Shown piece after piece: positions 40,997 to 48,946 of a stretch of DNA of 64,000 nucleotides. The DNA comes from Candidatus Enterococcus ferrettii. Lineage in GTDB: Bacteria; Bacillota; Bacilli; Lactobacillales; Enterococcaceae. Numbering within the stretch: position 1 is the first letter of the stretch; each line of letters starts with the position of its first letter. The position numbers and the translations under genes were made by a program. A model generated the notes under the pieces. The model made no database searches and had not been told where the DNA came from. It was given only the letters and a program-made list of their open reading frames with translations. The stretch spans positions 109,722 to 173,721 of the forward strand of contig NZ_JAFREL010000004.1 in assembly GCF_017377655.1 (NCBI RefSeq), written 5' to 3'.

Positions 40997-41222
40997 CTAA
41001 TGTTTTGCTTTCAGCTGTTTTCTAGCAAAAATGGTGAACACCGCCAACTAAGACTTCGGCTAAGCATGCTGGGATAAAGAATCCAAACCTACAGGATAGA
41101 CTTCTAACATAAAGAAAGAAAAAGCATCAAGGTATACGCCGACTGTGTAGAGTACAGCAGAACGGCTGTCAGTAAAACAAAGACAAACAATTTATTTTTG
41201 AAAAATTCACAGGTTATCATTG
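40997..41222 (-). pseudogene. Frameshifted small membrane-protein gene
   Basis: From the ATG at 41220-41222 (GAGG upstream) the minus strand codes for a hydrophobic start (Leu-Phe-Val-Phe-Val-Leu-Leu-Thr-Ala-Val-Leu-Leu). The frame then shifts several times: Met-Leu-Glu-Val-Tyr-Pro-Val-Gly-Leu-Asp, then Phe-Ile-Pro-Ala-Cys-Leu-Ala-Glu-Val-Leu-Val-Gly-Gly, and finally Val-Phe-Thr-Ile-Phe-Ala-Arg-Lys-Gln-Leu-Lys before a stop at 40997, next to a terminator. Sensible sequence in successive frames shows a recently broken gene. Family not recognised; it was probably co-transcribed with the permease. Confidence 0.7.
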
Positions 41223-41232
41223 CCTCTTTAAT

Positions 41233-42348
41233 TTAGCCGCCAATCCGATACCATAAATAAAAAAATACGATAAAGGCTGCTAAAAAAACGAGATTAATTA
41301 ACGTGAACAGCTGAAACAGCCGTTTCTTCTCTTGGGGAAAATAGCCCGCGAATACTTTGTAACCAATTAAATTGGCTAAAGAAGCCAGTAAAGTACCCAA
41401 CCCACCAATATTTGTCCCTAAAATCAACGCACTGCCCTGATCCGTAAAAGGAGCCAGCAGCAAGGCTGCCGGAACATTGCTGATGAACTGGCTAAGTACC
41501 GCTGAACTAAGCAATACTGATAAAAAACTACCTATCGTTTGTTGGATTACCGCAATAAAAGCAGGGACTTCACTAAGATTCCCAACAATCAAAAAGAAGA
41601 ACACAAAGGTACCTAACAGGCGATAGTCAATCTCTTTTAATGCACCCTTATCCGCAATAAACGTTAAACCAACTGCAATTACTACAGCTGCTTCGTAAGG
41701 AAGAACATGTAAAACCGATAAAATCATCACCAGCATAGCTGCAATTGGCAGCACCAAATTTTTCATATTCAATGATGGATTATTTTCCGCTTCAATCATT
41801 AATCGCTCAGCCGGAATAAACTGACAGGCCAACACGAGCGCTGCAACCGAAAGACAGAAAAAAGGCAGCATTAAGACACAGAAGTCAATGAAGCTCAACT
41901 GATAATGTTCAAATAAATATAGATTTTGCGGATTGCCAAAGGGCAGACAGCTGCTGCCTAGATTGGCGGCAACAATAAGTAACGTACTCCCAGCAATTTT
42001 TGCCTTAAATTGCGGTGACTTTTGCACAATCTTCAAAAATACCGGCAGCAGAGTCAAAATCGCAATGTCATTAGTTAAAAGCATGGAGGAGAAAAAAGCC
42101 AAAAAGGTCAAATTTCGGATCAAGCTTCGATTGGTATCAGATATCCGAATCAGTTTTTCAGCAAAATAATCCAATACACCTAGACGCTCAAAAACCTTTA
42201 TGACCCCCATCAAACCTAGAAGTGTAAAGATTACATGAAAGTCAATAAAACCCGCTGATCCTCTTCCAATTAAACAAGCCGCCAGCGCCAACAAACCCGA
42301 AAGCGTGAAAAGCAGATCCTTCTTCAAAAAATTATGTATTCTCGTCAT
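41233..42348 (-). CDS. ArsB/NhaD (ion transporter) superfamily permease
   Basis: 371 residues with about ten membrane helices. Conserved patches include Phe-Phe-Ser-Ser-Met-Leu-Leu-Thr-Asn-Asp-Ile-Ala near 85, Ala-Ala-Asn-Leu-Gly-Ser-Ser-Cys-Leu-Pro-Phe-Gly-Asn-Pro-Gln-Asn near 128, and a matching Gly-Thr-Asn-Ile-Gly-Gly-Leu-Gly-Thr-Leu in the second half. This two-fold pattern belongs to the ArsB/CitMHS/SLC13-like permeases, which move anions such as arsenite or dicarboxylates. It is somewhat short for ArsB. No arsenic genes are nearby. Substrate unknown. Confidence 0.8.
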   Translation of the reverse strand: MTRIHNFLKKDLLFTLSGLLALAACLIGRGSAGFIDFHVIFTLLGLMGVIKVFERLGVLDYFAEKLIRISDTNRSLIRNLTFLAFFSSMLLTNDIAILTLLPVFLKIVQKSPQFKAKIAGSTLLIVAANLGSSCLPFGNPQNLYLFEHYQLSFIDFCVLMLPFFCLSVAALVLACQFIPAERLMIEAENNPSLNMKNLVLPIAAMLVMILSVLHVLPYEAAVVIAVGLTFIADKGALKEIDYRLLGTFVFFFLIVGNLSEVPAFIAVIQQTIGSFLSVLLSSAVLSQFISNVPAALLLAPFTDQGSALILGTNIGGLGTLLASLANLIGYKVFAGYFPQEKKRLFQLFTLINLVFLAAFIVFFYLWYRIGG

Positions 42349-42418
42349 TTATCCACCCAAACATTCTCATTTTAATTACAGCTTTCTGCATGAACCCTAT
42401 TTATCCACTCAAGGCCAT

Positions 42419-42447
42419 AGTATACTCAGATTGTGAATAGCCTTCAA
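42419..42447 (-). promoter_or_regulatory. Promoter of the permease gene
   Basis: Minus-strand TTGAAG and TATACT are 17 bases apart, about 70 bases upstream of the permease start. Confidence 0.6.
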
Positions 42448-42463
42448 GAACATTTACTTCATT

Positions 42464-42754
42464 TCAATAATTTTTATCAACAAGGTAATGAGAGTGATGC
42501 CTGCCGAGATAACCTTCCTCCTCGGATTCAGCAATTATCTGGTCTTTTTTTAAAATGATTTCTCTTTCATCAGAACAGTTAAACCGCTGAAAAAACCTAC
42601 GATGAATGAAGTATTTCGTCCGAAAATCTAACCTCTCATTTGTTCTGCTAAAAAGCTGCCTCAGAAACCTAATTACAGGACTCTTAAGCAACTTTTTGAA
42701 CTGATTAATTTTTTGACATGAGCGAACGCTCTTACAATCAAAACATTGTGTCAC
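42464..42754 (-). CDS. Doubtful 96-residue ORF
   Basis: A 96-codon frame rich in Arg, Phe and Lys with three cysteines near its start. There is no convincing ribosome site before the ATG, no recognisable family, and its end lies next to the permease promoter. It is listed because the 480-base gap from 42349 to 42829 otherwise holds only that promoter. It may be non-coding or a relic. Confidence 0.2.
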   Translation of the reverse strand: MTQCFDCKSVRSCQKINQFKKLLKSPVIRFLRQLFSRTNERLDFRTKYFIHRRFFQRFNCSDEREIILKKDQIIAESEEEGYLGRHHSHYLVDKNY

Positions 42755-42829
42755 AAGATTTTTGAAAGTTTGCTCATGCTTCTCCGTTAGGAAACCATTG
42801 GTACTCTATGTGCATAGCTCATCTCTATT

Positions 42830-43414
42830 TTATTCCGTTTTATCCCCATGTTGATAACTTCCCACAATATGTCCACGAGCCAAAATATTTCGCCTTTCTC
42901 CTTTGGCGGTGTCCAGATCGTTGATGATTTCAGGATACGAATTTCTTTTATCCAGCTTTACTGTCACAATATCCGGCTTCTGGCGCAAGGCAAACACTTC
43001 AATTCGATAGTTATGTCGATTGCCTAAAAGCGCAGGGGGATAGGGCCCCACGTATTCTTGATTATACGTTCCCAAAGGCAACTCGGTTGCAGTTAAATTA
43101 TCCACATACCAGTGAATCCAACTGGCATCCTCATCCACCATCACTACCACATAATTTTTGGCGCCCATCACCTGATTCCAACTAACTTGAGGACTTTGAT
43201 TATCCCCAGCTGGATCATTTTTTCTTTTATCTGATCCGCAAGTTAACAACAGCTTCCCTTCCTGAGTGATCGAAGTAGATCGCACCTCAATTTCTGGCAC
43301 CCCCAACTCGACATCTTCCATATCCCTAGATCCAAGGAAAATAAGCATGCCTGCAACTAAACAGATTAGTACCACCCCAGCACTAATCAAACCATTTCTC
43401 CACTGTCTTTTCAT
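42830..43414 (-). CDS. Membrane-anchored PEBP-family (YbhB/YbcL-like) protein
   Basis: 194 residues. One N-terminal membrane segment (about 9-28) acts as signal anchor. The rest is a phosphatidylethanolamine-binding/Raf-kinase-inhibitor-like domain: Ser-Pro-Gln-Val-Ser-Trp near 74, Val-Val-Val-Met-Val-Asp-Glu-Asp-Ala, then Ile-His-Trp-Tyr-Val, Tyr-Val-Gly-Pro-Tyr-Pro-Pro and His-Asn-Tyr-Arg-Ile-Glu-Val-Phe-Ala-Leu. Asp-His-type pocket residues are largely kept. Bacterial members have no settled function. Located on the outer face of the membrane. Confidence 0.88.
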   Translation of the reverse strand: MKRQWRNGLISAGVVLICLVAGMLIFLGSRDMEDVELGVPEIEVRSTSITQEGKLLLTCGSDKRKNDPAGDNQSPQVSWNQVMGAKNYVVVMVDEDASWIHWYVDNLTATELPLGTYNQEYVGPYPPALLGNRHNYRIEVFALRQKPDIVTVKLDKRNSYPEIINDLDTAKGERRNILARGHIVGSYQHGDKTE

Positions 43415-43543
43415 TTGTTCAACTCCCCCTCCAACATACTAATTGCCAGATCTTCCATTTACCCACCTATGGAAAAACTTCAACCGCTCTCTCTTATCCA
43501 CAAAAAACATCTGTTATACTTAGTATGAAGAGGGGGATTAAGA

Positions 43544-43732
43544 ATGTCTAGTCAAAAAAAGCAAAAATGGTATTATAAAAAAATAGTTTATGTTCCTATT
43601 TCGATTATTTTAGGTATCTTTGGCTTTAGTCCTATGTTTGGATCTTTGTTAGGTGTTAAGTATGATGAAGAATTCAACCCCGATTATTACAAAAGTAAAG
43701 ATGAACCATTATTTAGAAAGAAGCAGCACTAA
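43544..43732 (+). CDS. Small membrane protein of unknown function
   Basis: 62 residues: basic N-terminus, one hydrophobic segment (about 14-35) and a polar tail with Tyr-Asp-Glu-Glu-Phe-Asn-Pro-Asp-Tyr-Tyr. AGAGGGGG lies upstream and a terminator follows, so it is a single-gene unit. No family recognised. Confidence 0.65.
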   Translation: MSSQKKQKWYYKKIVYVPISIILGIFGFSPMFGSLLGVKYDEEFNPDYYKSKDEPLFRKKQH

Positions 43733-43742
43733 GTAATTCCAA

Positions 43743-43777
43743 AAAAAGCCATCCTTTGCATAAAAGGATCGCTTTTT
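43743..43777. terminator. Bidirectional terminator
   Basis: The stem AAAAGC.ATCCTT / AAGGAT.GCTTTT is bordered by A- and T-runs, between the convergent small-protein and membrane-protein genes. Confidence 0.8.
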
Positions 43778-43779
43778 CT

Positions 43780-44178
43780 TTACGTATTCGACTGTTTTAA
43801 GCTCTGAGCTCTCATTGCAGCTATGAAATGGAAGCTGCCTAAAAATATAAAAACTATCGCTGCCCAATAGTAAATGCGGACATACTCAGAGGAAGTCCCG
43901 GCAATTTCAAAAATACCCGTCAAGGCTCGTCCAATTACGATACTAATCACTGCCAATAAATAGCAGCTGCTGCAGTTTCTAATACGGTGCATCTTAATTA
44001 TCGCCGGTTTTCCTGTTCTAATGACTAACAGGAAAATGATCAAAATCAACGGCCAGCACCAGATACTGTCTAATGCTTCACTGGTTACACCGTGACCAAA
44101 GTAATTATAGATCGTTTTGAAACTATAAAGAAACACAGAACCTAACGCTAAGCTAACTAACCATCGGTTGACCTGCAT
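43780..44178 (-). CDS. Four-helix membrane protein, unknown
   Basis: 132 residues with four hydrophobic segments (about 8-24, 39-55, 72-90 and 103-122). The loop between segments 2 and 3 has Asn-Cys-Ser-Ser-Cys. No known family. It is the last gene of the VTC/DUF4956 envelope operon, 14 bases after the phosphodiester glycosidase gene, with an AAAGGGTGG site. Confidence 0.7.
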   Translation of the reverse strand: MQVNRWLVSLALGSVFLYSFKTIYNYFGHGVTSEALDSIWCWPLILIIFLLVIRTGKPAIIKMHRIRNCSSCYLLAVISIVIGRALTGIFEIAGTSSEYVRIYYWAAIVFIFLGSFHFIAAMRAQSLKQSNT

Positions 44179-44192
44179 AAAACCACCCTTTT

Positions 44193-45101
44193 CTAAAAAT
44201 AAATGATATCACTGACCGAACGTTCGCTGCCAGAATCACCTTTTGCTCCAGCGACCGGAGTATTCACCACTTGCCCGTTAAACACCATGGTGGAAGAACC
44301 CCCGCCATCAAGATTATAAGCAACGGTTGCTCCTTTGCTCTCAAGAATCTCAGCTAATTGATATAAGGACAAGCCAGCACTTTCAGCTGTCCGACCATCC
44401 GACACAATGATCATATAATGGTTTTCACCAATCTGCCCAATTGCTGTTCTGGGATTGCTGGACATCGATTGGGCAACTTCTTCTTCACTGGACACTGCTA
44501 TTTCACTCTTTTCAACTAAAACAGGTCCAAAAGAAAAAACTTGCGTGGCCCCTTCCTTCAGTAACTCCTCAGCCGATACCTCCGACTGATTAACAATTGA
44601 GAAATTCCCATTTGCATCTATGACTAAAGCATCCGTACTTTCCTCCGCTGTATCTCGGTACAAACTCCCATTGCGAATCACATAACCTGTGTCTCGGAAA
44701 CCATAATAATCACCATTGATTGCTAATATTGCCTGATTCTCAGAGGCCATAGCAGAAGTCGTTTCCTTAATGTTACGGCCATAGGTCCCATTGGCAAAGG
44801 CGGTTTTCAATTGATCACTGCTTGTTACCTGAATATCGGCAACATAATAGGTAGTATCTGCTGTTTGTTCCGTCGAGACAGTGATCGTCATGTCGTCGTC
44901 ATGATAACTATTTTCTGTAATGACTGCTTCGGAACTTTCGTTGGAATCTCTTGTTGCTTCAGTCGTTTCTATTGTCTCATTGGTGGCAATAGCCGAATAA
45001 GTTTTAGGAACAACAAACGTATCTAAAAGTATGAAACCAGTAAAGCAGGCTAACAAGAATAACGCTGTAAAAAACCAAGGAAATTTTCTATGTTTGATCA
45101 A
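44193..45101 (-). CDS. Phosphodiester glycosidase family protein (NAGPA-like), membrane anchored
   Basis: 302 residues. An N-terminal signal anchor (about 8-28) and a Ser/Thr/Glu-rich linker precede a NAGPA-type domain. Its signatures are Ala-Ile-Asn-Gly-Asp-Tyr-Tyr near 128, Asn-Pro-Arg-Thr-Ala-Ile-Gly near 217, and Tyr-Asn-Leu-Asp-Gly-Gly-Gly-Ser-Ser-Thr-Met near 262. The human relative removes GlcNAc from phosphodiesters; bacterial members are thought to act on surface glycans. The start is TTG, overlapping the GT2-GtrA stop. It probably trims or modifies the glycan made by this operon. Confidence 0.88.
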   Translation of the reverse strand: MIKHRKFPWFFTALFLLACFTGFILLDTFVVPKTYSAIATNETIETTEATRDSNESSEAVITENSYHDDDMTITVSTEQTADTTYYVADIQVTSSDQLKTAFANGTYGRNIKETTSAMASENQAILAINGDYYGFRDTGYVIRNGSLYRDTAEESTDALVIDANGNFSIVNQSEVSAEELLKEGATQVFSFGPVLVEKSEIAVSSEEEVAQSMSSNPRTAIGQIGENHYMIIVSDGRTAESAGLSLYQLAEILESKGATVAYNLDGGGSSTMVFNGQVVNTPVAGAKGDSGSERSVSDIIYF

Positions 45102-46147
45102 CTTTCGATTCCCCCTCTTTTAAAAACAAAACGTCGTTGAATATAAAAGCTAAGAATGAAGATTCCACAATCAACGACCACTTTAATTAAGACAATATGT
45201 TGAAATATTTCTGCCAGACCTTGAACTAGTAAGCTGCTTAATAGCAATTGACTCATAAAAAGTAAGGCATATTTTGCTGCTTCACTGATTTGTTTATGGT
45301 CAGTTTTAAAAACAAGATGTCGATTTAGCTGATAATTTAGAAACCCGCTGCTGATTCTAGCTATTGCAGTGGCGGCAAATAAGGCATTAGAGGCCCTTGG
45401 AAAAACCAGCTTCAGCAGAATGACAAAAAATAAGATATCAACTACAGCCGATAAAACAGAACTGGCAATAAATTTAAAAAAGGGCATATAAACCAGCATT
45501 GAATCGATTACACTTCGAAAATGAGAATGTTCATTGTTACCAAAATAGACTGTCTCGATTGGTACTTCTTCTAGTGAAAGGTTGATGTCCTTAGCCTGAA
45601 TGAGCATATTCATTTCATAGTCAAATCGTTTTCCAGGAATCTCCAGCATTTGTTCTAAATGACTTTGGGGAATTCCCCGCAAACCAGTCTGAGTATCCGA
45701 TAAAGGTATCCCAGTGGAAAAGCGAAACATCAACGCAGTCAGCTTATTCCCAAAACGGCTTTTGAAAGGTATCTGGTCTTGATCAAATTGGCGTGTTCCT
45801 AAGAAAAGCGTATCCTGATTCTTCTCAACTAAACTGGCAATTTTTAAAATATCATTTACTCGATGCTGCCCATCACTATCAGCAGTCACCAAGCCTTCGA
45901 TCTCTGGCAGATGCAACAACTGGAAACGCATGGCGGTTTTTAACGCTGCGCCTTTGCCTAAATTTTGCGAGTGATTCAGCAGAATGGCTCCTTTTCGTTT
46001 GGCCTCTTGAAAAACAGCTTGATACCCAGCTCCCGATCCATCATCAATTACAATGATTGGTCGATCTGTTTTGCAGAGCAAAGTCGTTAAAAAAGTCAAA
46101 AAGCGAGACTCAGGTTCGTAGGCTGGAATTACAATACTTACTGTCAT
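45098..46147 (-). CDS. GT2 glycosyltransferase fused to a GtrA-like flippase domain
   Basis: 349 residues. Residues 1-215 are a family-2 glycosyltransferase of the dolichyl-phosphate-mannose-synthase type: Val-Ile-Val-Ile-Asp-Asp-Gly-Ser-Gly near 33 and Thr-Ala-Asp-Ser-Asp-Gly-Gln-His near 89. Residues about 225-345 contain four membrane helices matching GtrA. Such proteins load a sugar on undecaprenyl phosphate and move it across the membrane for glycan decoration. GT2 and GtrA are usually separate genes, though fusions are known. It lies between the carbohydrate-binding and glycosidase genes of the operon. Confidence 0.9.
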   Translation of the reverse strand: MTVSIVIPAYEPESRFLTFLTTLLCKTDRPIIVIDDGSGAGYQAVFQEAKRKGAILLNHSQNLGKGAALKTAMRFQLLHLPEIEGLVTADSDGQHRVNDILKIASLVEKNQDTLFLGTRQFDQDQIPFKSRFGNKLTALMFRFSTGIPLSDTQTGLRGIPQSHLEQMLEIPGKRFDYEMNMLIQAKDINLSLEEVPIETVYFGNNEHSHFRSVIDSMLVYMPFFKFIASSVLSAVVDILFFVILLKLVFPRASNALFAATAIARISSGFLNYQLNRHLVFKTDHKQISEAAKYALLFMSQLLLSSLLVQGLAEIFQHIVLIKVVVDCGIFILSFYIQRRFVFKRGGIES

Positions 46148-46168
46148 AGAATTGGCTCCTTTCTGAAA

Positions 46169-46198
46169 AGGTAAAGAAGGAAAACACCTTCCTTACCT
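46169..46198 (-). terminator. Intra-operon hairpin with short T-run (attenuator?)
   Basis: The minus-strand stem AGGTAAGGAAGG / CCTTCTTTACCT is followed by TTTTC between the carbohydrate-binding protein and GT2-GtrA genes. It may reduce expression of the downstream part. Confidence 0.55.
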
Positions 46199-46199
46199 G

Positions 46200-48023
46200 C
46201 TATTTCCGACCGTTTTCGTTACCTCCAGGACTTCCGCCAGGACCTCCGCCGCCCATCATTCCCTGGTTAGCTTCTACGGCGGTACCTGATGAATCAACCG
46301 ATGTTGCCGCGGAATCAACGGCAACAGTCGTTGAAGTTCCACTAGAAAAGTCAACAGTATAGGTTTTACCAGTTTGAATTGCTGGATCGCTAATCACTAC
46401 GTTAGCAAAAGTTTTACCTGAAGCTGCTTCGCTAATTACATTACCTTGGCTATCTTTTAACGTAACTACTTCGCCAGCTTGCAGCTCATCGTCCAACCAA
46501 ATCTGAATACTGGGCTGGGTAGAAGTAGCACTAGTCGACTGTGCCATATCCGAAGAACCAAAGCTGTAAAGAGTACCGCCAGTTATATCGAAGGTTCCAT
46601 CGTAATCAAGGGCACCATTTCCCCCACTGACTGGACCAAAAACTGTCATTTGACCACCTGTCATAGTAATGTCGCCATTGGAATCCAATCCATCCCCTTC
46701 TGCATCGACCTGAATAGTTCCACCCTCAATGGTGATGGTATAATCACCGCTGCTGTTTTCCTTAAAGGAATCGGGACCAAATGAATTTGGCTCAGCAGCA
46801 TCAGTTCCTTCATCTGTAGTTGAGCCTCCCGCAGCATTAATGCCGTCATCCGTAGAAACAACGTTTATATTACCGCCTGATAGAACAACGTTTGCTCCTT
46901 CAATTCCTTCATAAGAATTTAAAATATTTACTTCTCCAGCAGAAACCGTTGTAGTAGCATCGGCATGAATCCCATCATCCTCAGTCGTTAGATTTAAAGT
47001 TCCTCCGGCGATGGTTACATTGCTGTTGGAATGAACACTGTCATCTACTGAATCAATTGTGTAAGTTCCACCATTGATTGTCAGATCACCACCAGCCTTC
47101 AGCCCTTTATAGCTTTGAGTAGAGTCAGATGTTCCGCTAGTATTCGTGGTGATATCAATGGTTGGATTGTTAGCAATTAAGTATGTCTCGGCCTGAATTC
47201 CATCATTCTCACTACTAATCGTATAGGTCCCGCCATCTAAAACAATGTAGCCCTTATCTGACTCTTCAGCATTAGTGGATTGAATCCCATCATTCGCTGC
47301 ATTGATCGTAAAATCTCCATCTAAAATTTGAACAGAATCCTTTCCTTTGAGCCCTTCATTGCCACTATCAATGGTATACGTCCCACTTGTTATCTTTAAA
47401 TCATTTTTGCTTTGAATTCCGTGTCCCGCCGTTGCTTGCACATCCAATGTGCCAGAACCGTTTAGGGTTAAGTCATCCTTGCTGTAGATTGCAGCCTGCG
47501 CTTCCTCGGTCTCCGCAAAGCTTTCAGCCGTTGCAGCTACCAGATTCGAAGTATTTTCTGCCGTGGTTACTACTGTTTTTTCAGCTTGTGCAACTGAAAT
47601 TGCAGCAGTTGTTTCATTAGTGATTTTTGCATTATTAAGTACGATTCGGACTGTTTCTGAATCGGTGCTGTTAATGGCAATTTGTCCATTGGTCAGTGTG
47701 CCAGAAATTACATAGGTGCCCCCCTTAGTTATTGTGACAGTATTGTCTGAAACTTCTGCTCCCTCCCCATTAACAATGGATCCCGCATCTTTTAAGGTGA
47801 TCTGTGTAGCTGTGCTTTCAGAATAGGTCGTAGACTTATCCTCTTCATCATACTCACCGCTTGTTGCCAAAACGGTAGAATTGGTTTTATTACTGGTAGA
47901 AGAACCAGTCAAACTAGTGGTAGTACTGGCCTCCTCAGTCTGACTAGCAGTTACTTTGTAGACGATGCCGCCGGTTAATGCTAGCGCTAATAGCAGCGAT
48001 GCAATGGATAGTCTCTTTTTCAT
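46200..48023 (-). CDS. Secreted carbohydrate-binding beta-helix protein (Cthe_2159-like)
   Basis: 607 residues. It has a signal peptide (about 1-26), a Ser/Thr-rich linker, and from about 75 a domain of repeated beta-strand coils. The recurring pattern is Gly-Gly-Thr-Tyr-Thr-Ile-x-Ser-x-x-Asp-Gly-Ile, found about ten times between 220 and 480, and is typical of parallel beta-helix carbohydrate-binding proteins of this family. The tail is Gly-rich (Met-Met-Gly-Gly-Gly-Gly-Pro-Gly-Gly). No LPXTG sorting signal is present. It is co-directional with VTC and DUF4956 genes, a set seen together in many Firmicutes, and probably binds a wall glycan. Confidence 0.85.
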   Translation of the reverse strand: MKKRLSIASLLLALALTGGIVYKVTASQTEEASTTTSLTGSSTSNKTNSTVLATSGEYDEEDKSTTYSESTATQITLKDAGSIVNGEGAEVSDNTVTITKGGTYVISGTLTNGQIAINSTDSETVRIVLNNAKITNETTAAISVAQAEKTVVTTAENTSNLVAATAESFAETEEAQAAIYSKDDLTLNGSGTLDVQATAGHGIQSKNDLKITSGTYTIDSGNEGLKGKDSVQILDGDFTINAANDGIQSTNAEESDKGYIVLDGGTYTISSENDGIQAETYLIANNPTIDITTNTSGTSDSTQSYKGLKAGGDLTINGGTYTIDSVDDSVHSNSNVTIAGGTLNLTTEDDGIHADATTTVSAGEVNILNSYEGIEGANVVLSGGNINVVSTDDGINAAGGSTTDEGTDAAEPNSFGPDSFKENSSGDYTITIEGGTIQVDAEGDGLDSNGDITMTGGQMTVFGPVSGGNGALDYDGTFDITGGTLYSFGSSDMAQSTSATSTQPSIQIWLDDELQAGEVVTLKDSQGNVISEAASGKTFANVVISDPAIQTGKTYTVDFSSGTSTTVAVDSAATSVDSSGTAVEANQGMMGGGGPGGSPGGNENGRK

Positions 48024-48182
48024 CAGTTTCTTCCTCTCTTTTCTTCAACTTTAAGCATTCAGCATAGATAGTAATTTGTAGTCTGACATTTTTGTACCTT
48101 CGCTGAAGCTGTGGCATGAGAAAAGCAGCAAATTTCCTGTTTTTTATCTGCTGGCTCTCTTTGCTTTGTGGCAAACTTTAAT

Positions 48183-48245
48183 TTATTGTTTCTCAGGTAT
48201 TAACATCCATACTAAGCCCAATAAGGCGGTTAAACAGATCAGCAT
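48183..48245 (-). CDS. Possible 20-residue hydrophobic peptide
   Basis: An ATG at 48245, 6 bases after a strong AGAAGGGGG site, opens a 20-codon frame: Met-Leu-Ile-Cys-Leu-Thr-Ala-Leu-Leu-Gly and on to Pro-Glu-Lys-Gln. It lies between the DUF4956 and carbohydrate-binding genes. It could be a small membrane peptide or a leader ORF. Support is only the ribosome site and hydrophobicity. Confidence 0.35.
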   Translation of the reverse strand: MLICLTALLGLVWMLIPEKQ

Positions 48246-48268
48246 AAGAGCCCCCTTCTTTCTGTGGA

Positions 48269-48946
48269 CTACAAGTCTTTCCCACTTCCTGCTGGCTGGA
48301 CAACAATAGGTAAATTACTATTTACTAAACGCAGCTCATCTAAGAATTCCTTTTCCTGATAAGGATTTTTCTCATGAACCGTGAAGGATACTTCAAACAA
48401 ACTGCCTAAGTTGGTCGTCTTGATCTGATCCAGCTGATGATAACTGGTAAATTTTTTCAACACCGGATCAAAATCCTTCATATAATTGGTGTACTCAGGA
48501 ACTGTAATACGTACTTGACGAGCATTCTCCGTAGCCTCCCCAAACTTCAAATTGGTATAAACAATCATTGCTAAGCTGACAAATAGGCTGAAGATCGTCG
48601 CATAAACGATATAGCCCATCCCAATCCCTAACCCAACGGCCATCGAGAAAAAGATAGTGGTAATCTCACGAGCATTTCCCGGAGCAGAGCGAAAACGTAC
48701 GAGACTAAAGGCGCCAGCTACCGTAATCCCTGCCCCTAAGTTCCCGTTGACCATCATAATGACCGAAGAAACCAAAACCGGAAGCAGTGCGATAGTGAAC
48801 ATAAAATTTTTGGAATAGCTGTTATGATATTTGTGAACCATTGCAATGATAAAGCCTAAAATAAGACTAGATGAAATAGTTAATAAAATTTGAGTCAACG
48901 TAACAGTCATCTCACTGACATTGTTGCTAAGAATACTATCAAGCAT
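48269..48946 (-). CDS. DUF4956 membrane protein
   Basis: 225 residues. Three to four membrane helices cover about 12-125, with the DUF4956 hallmark Gly-Ala-Phe-Ser-Leu-Val-Arg-Phe-Arg-Ser and Gly-Asn-Ala-Arg-Glu-Ile near 85. A soluble C-terminal part follows. The function is unknown, but the family is nearly always next to a VTC-domain protein. The ATG at 48946 has GAGGGG upstream and lies inside the end of the VTC gene, so the two are coupled. Confidence 0.88.
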   Translation of the reverse strand: MLDSILSNNVSEMTVTLTQILLTISSSLILGFIIAMVHKYHNSYSKNFMFTIALLPVLVSSVIMMVNGNLGAGITVAGAFSLVRFRSAPGNAREITTIFFSMAVGLGIGMGYIVYATIFSLFVSLAMIVYTNLKFGEATENARQVRITVPEYTNYMKDFDPVLKKFTSYHQLDQIKTTNLGSLFEVSFTVHEKNPYQEKEFLDELRLVNSNLPIVVQPAGSGKDL

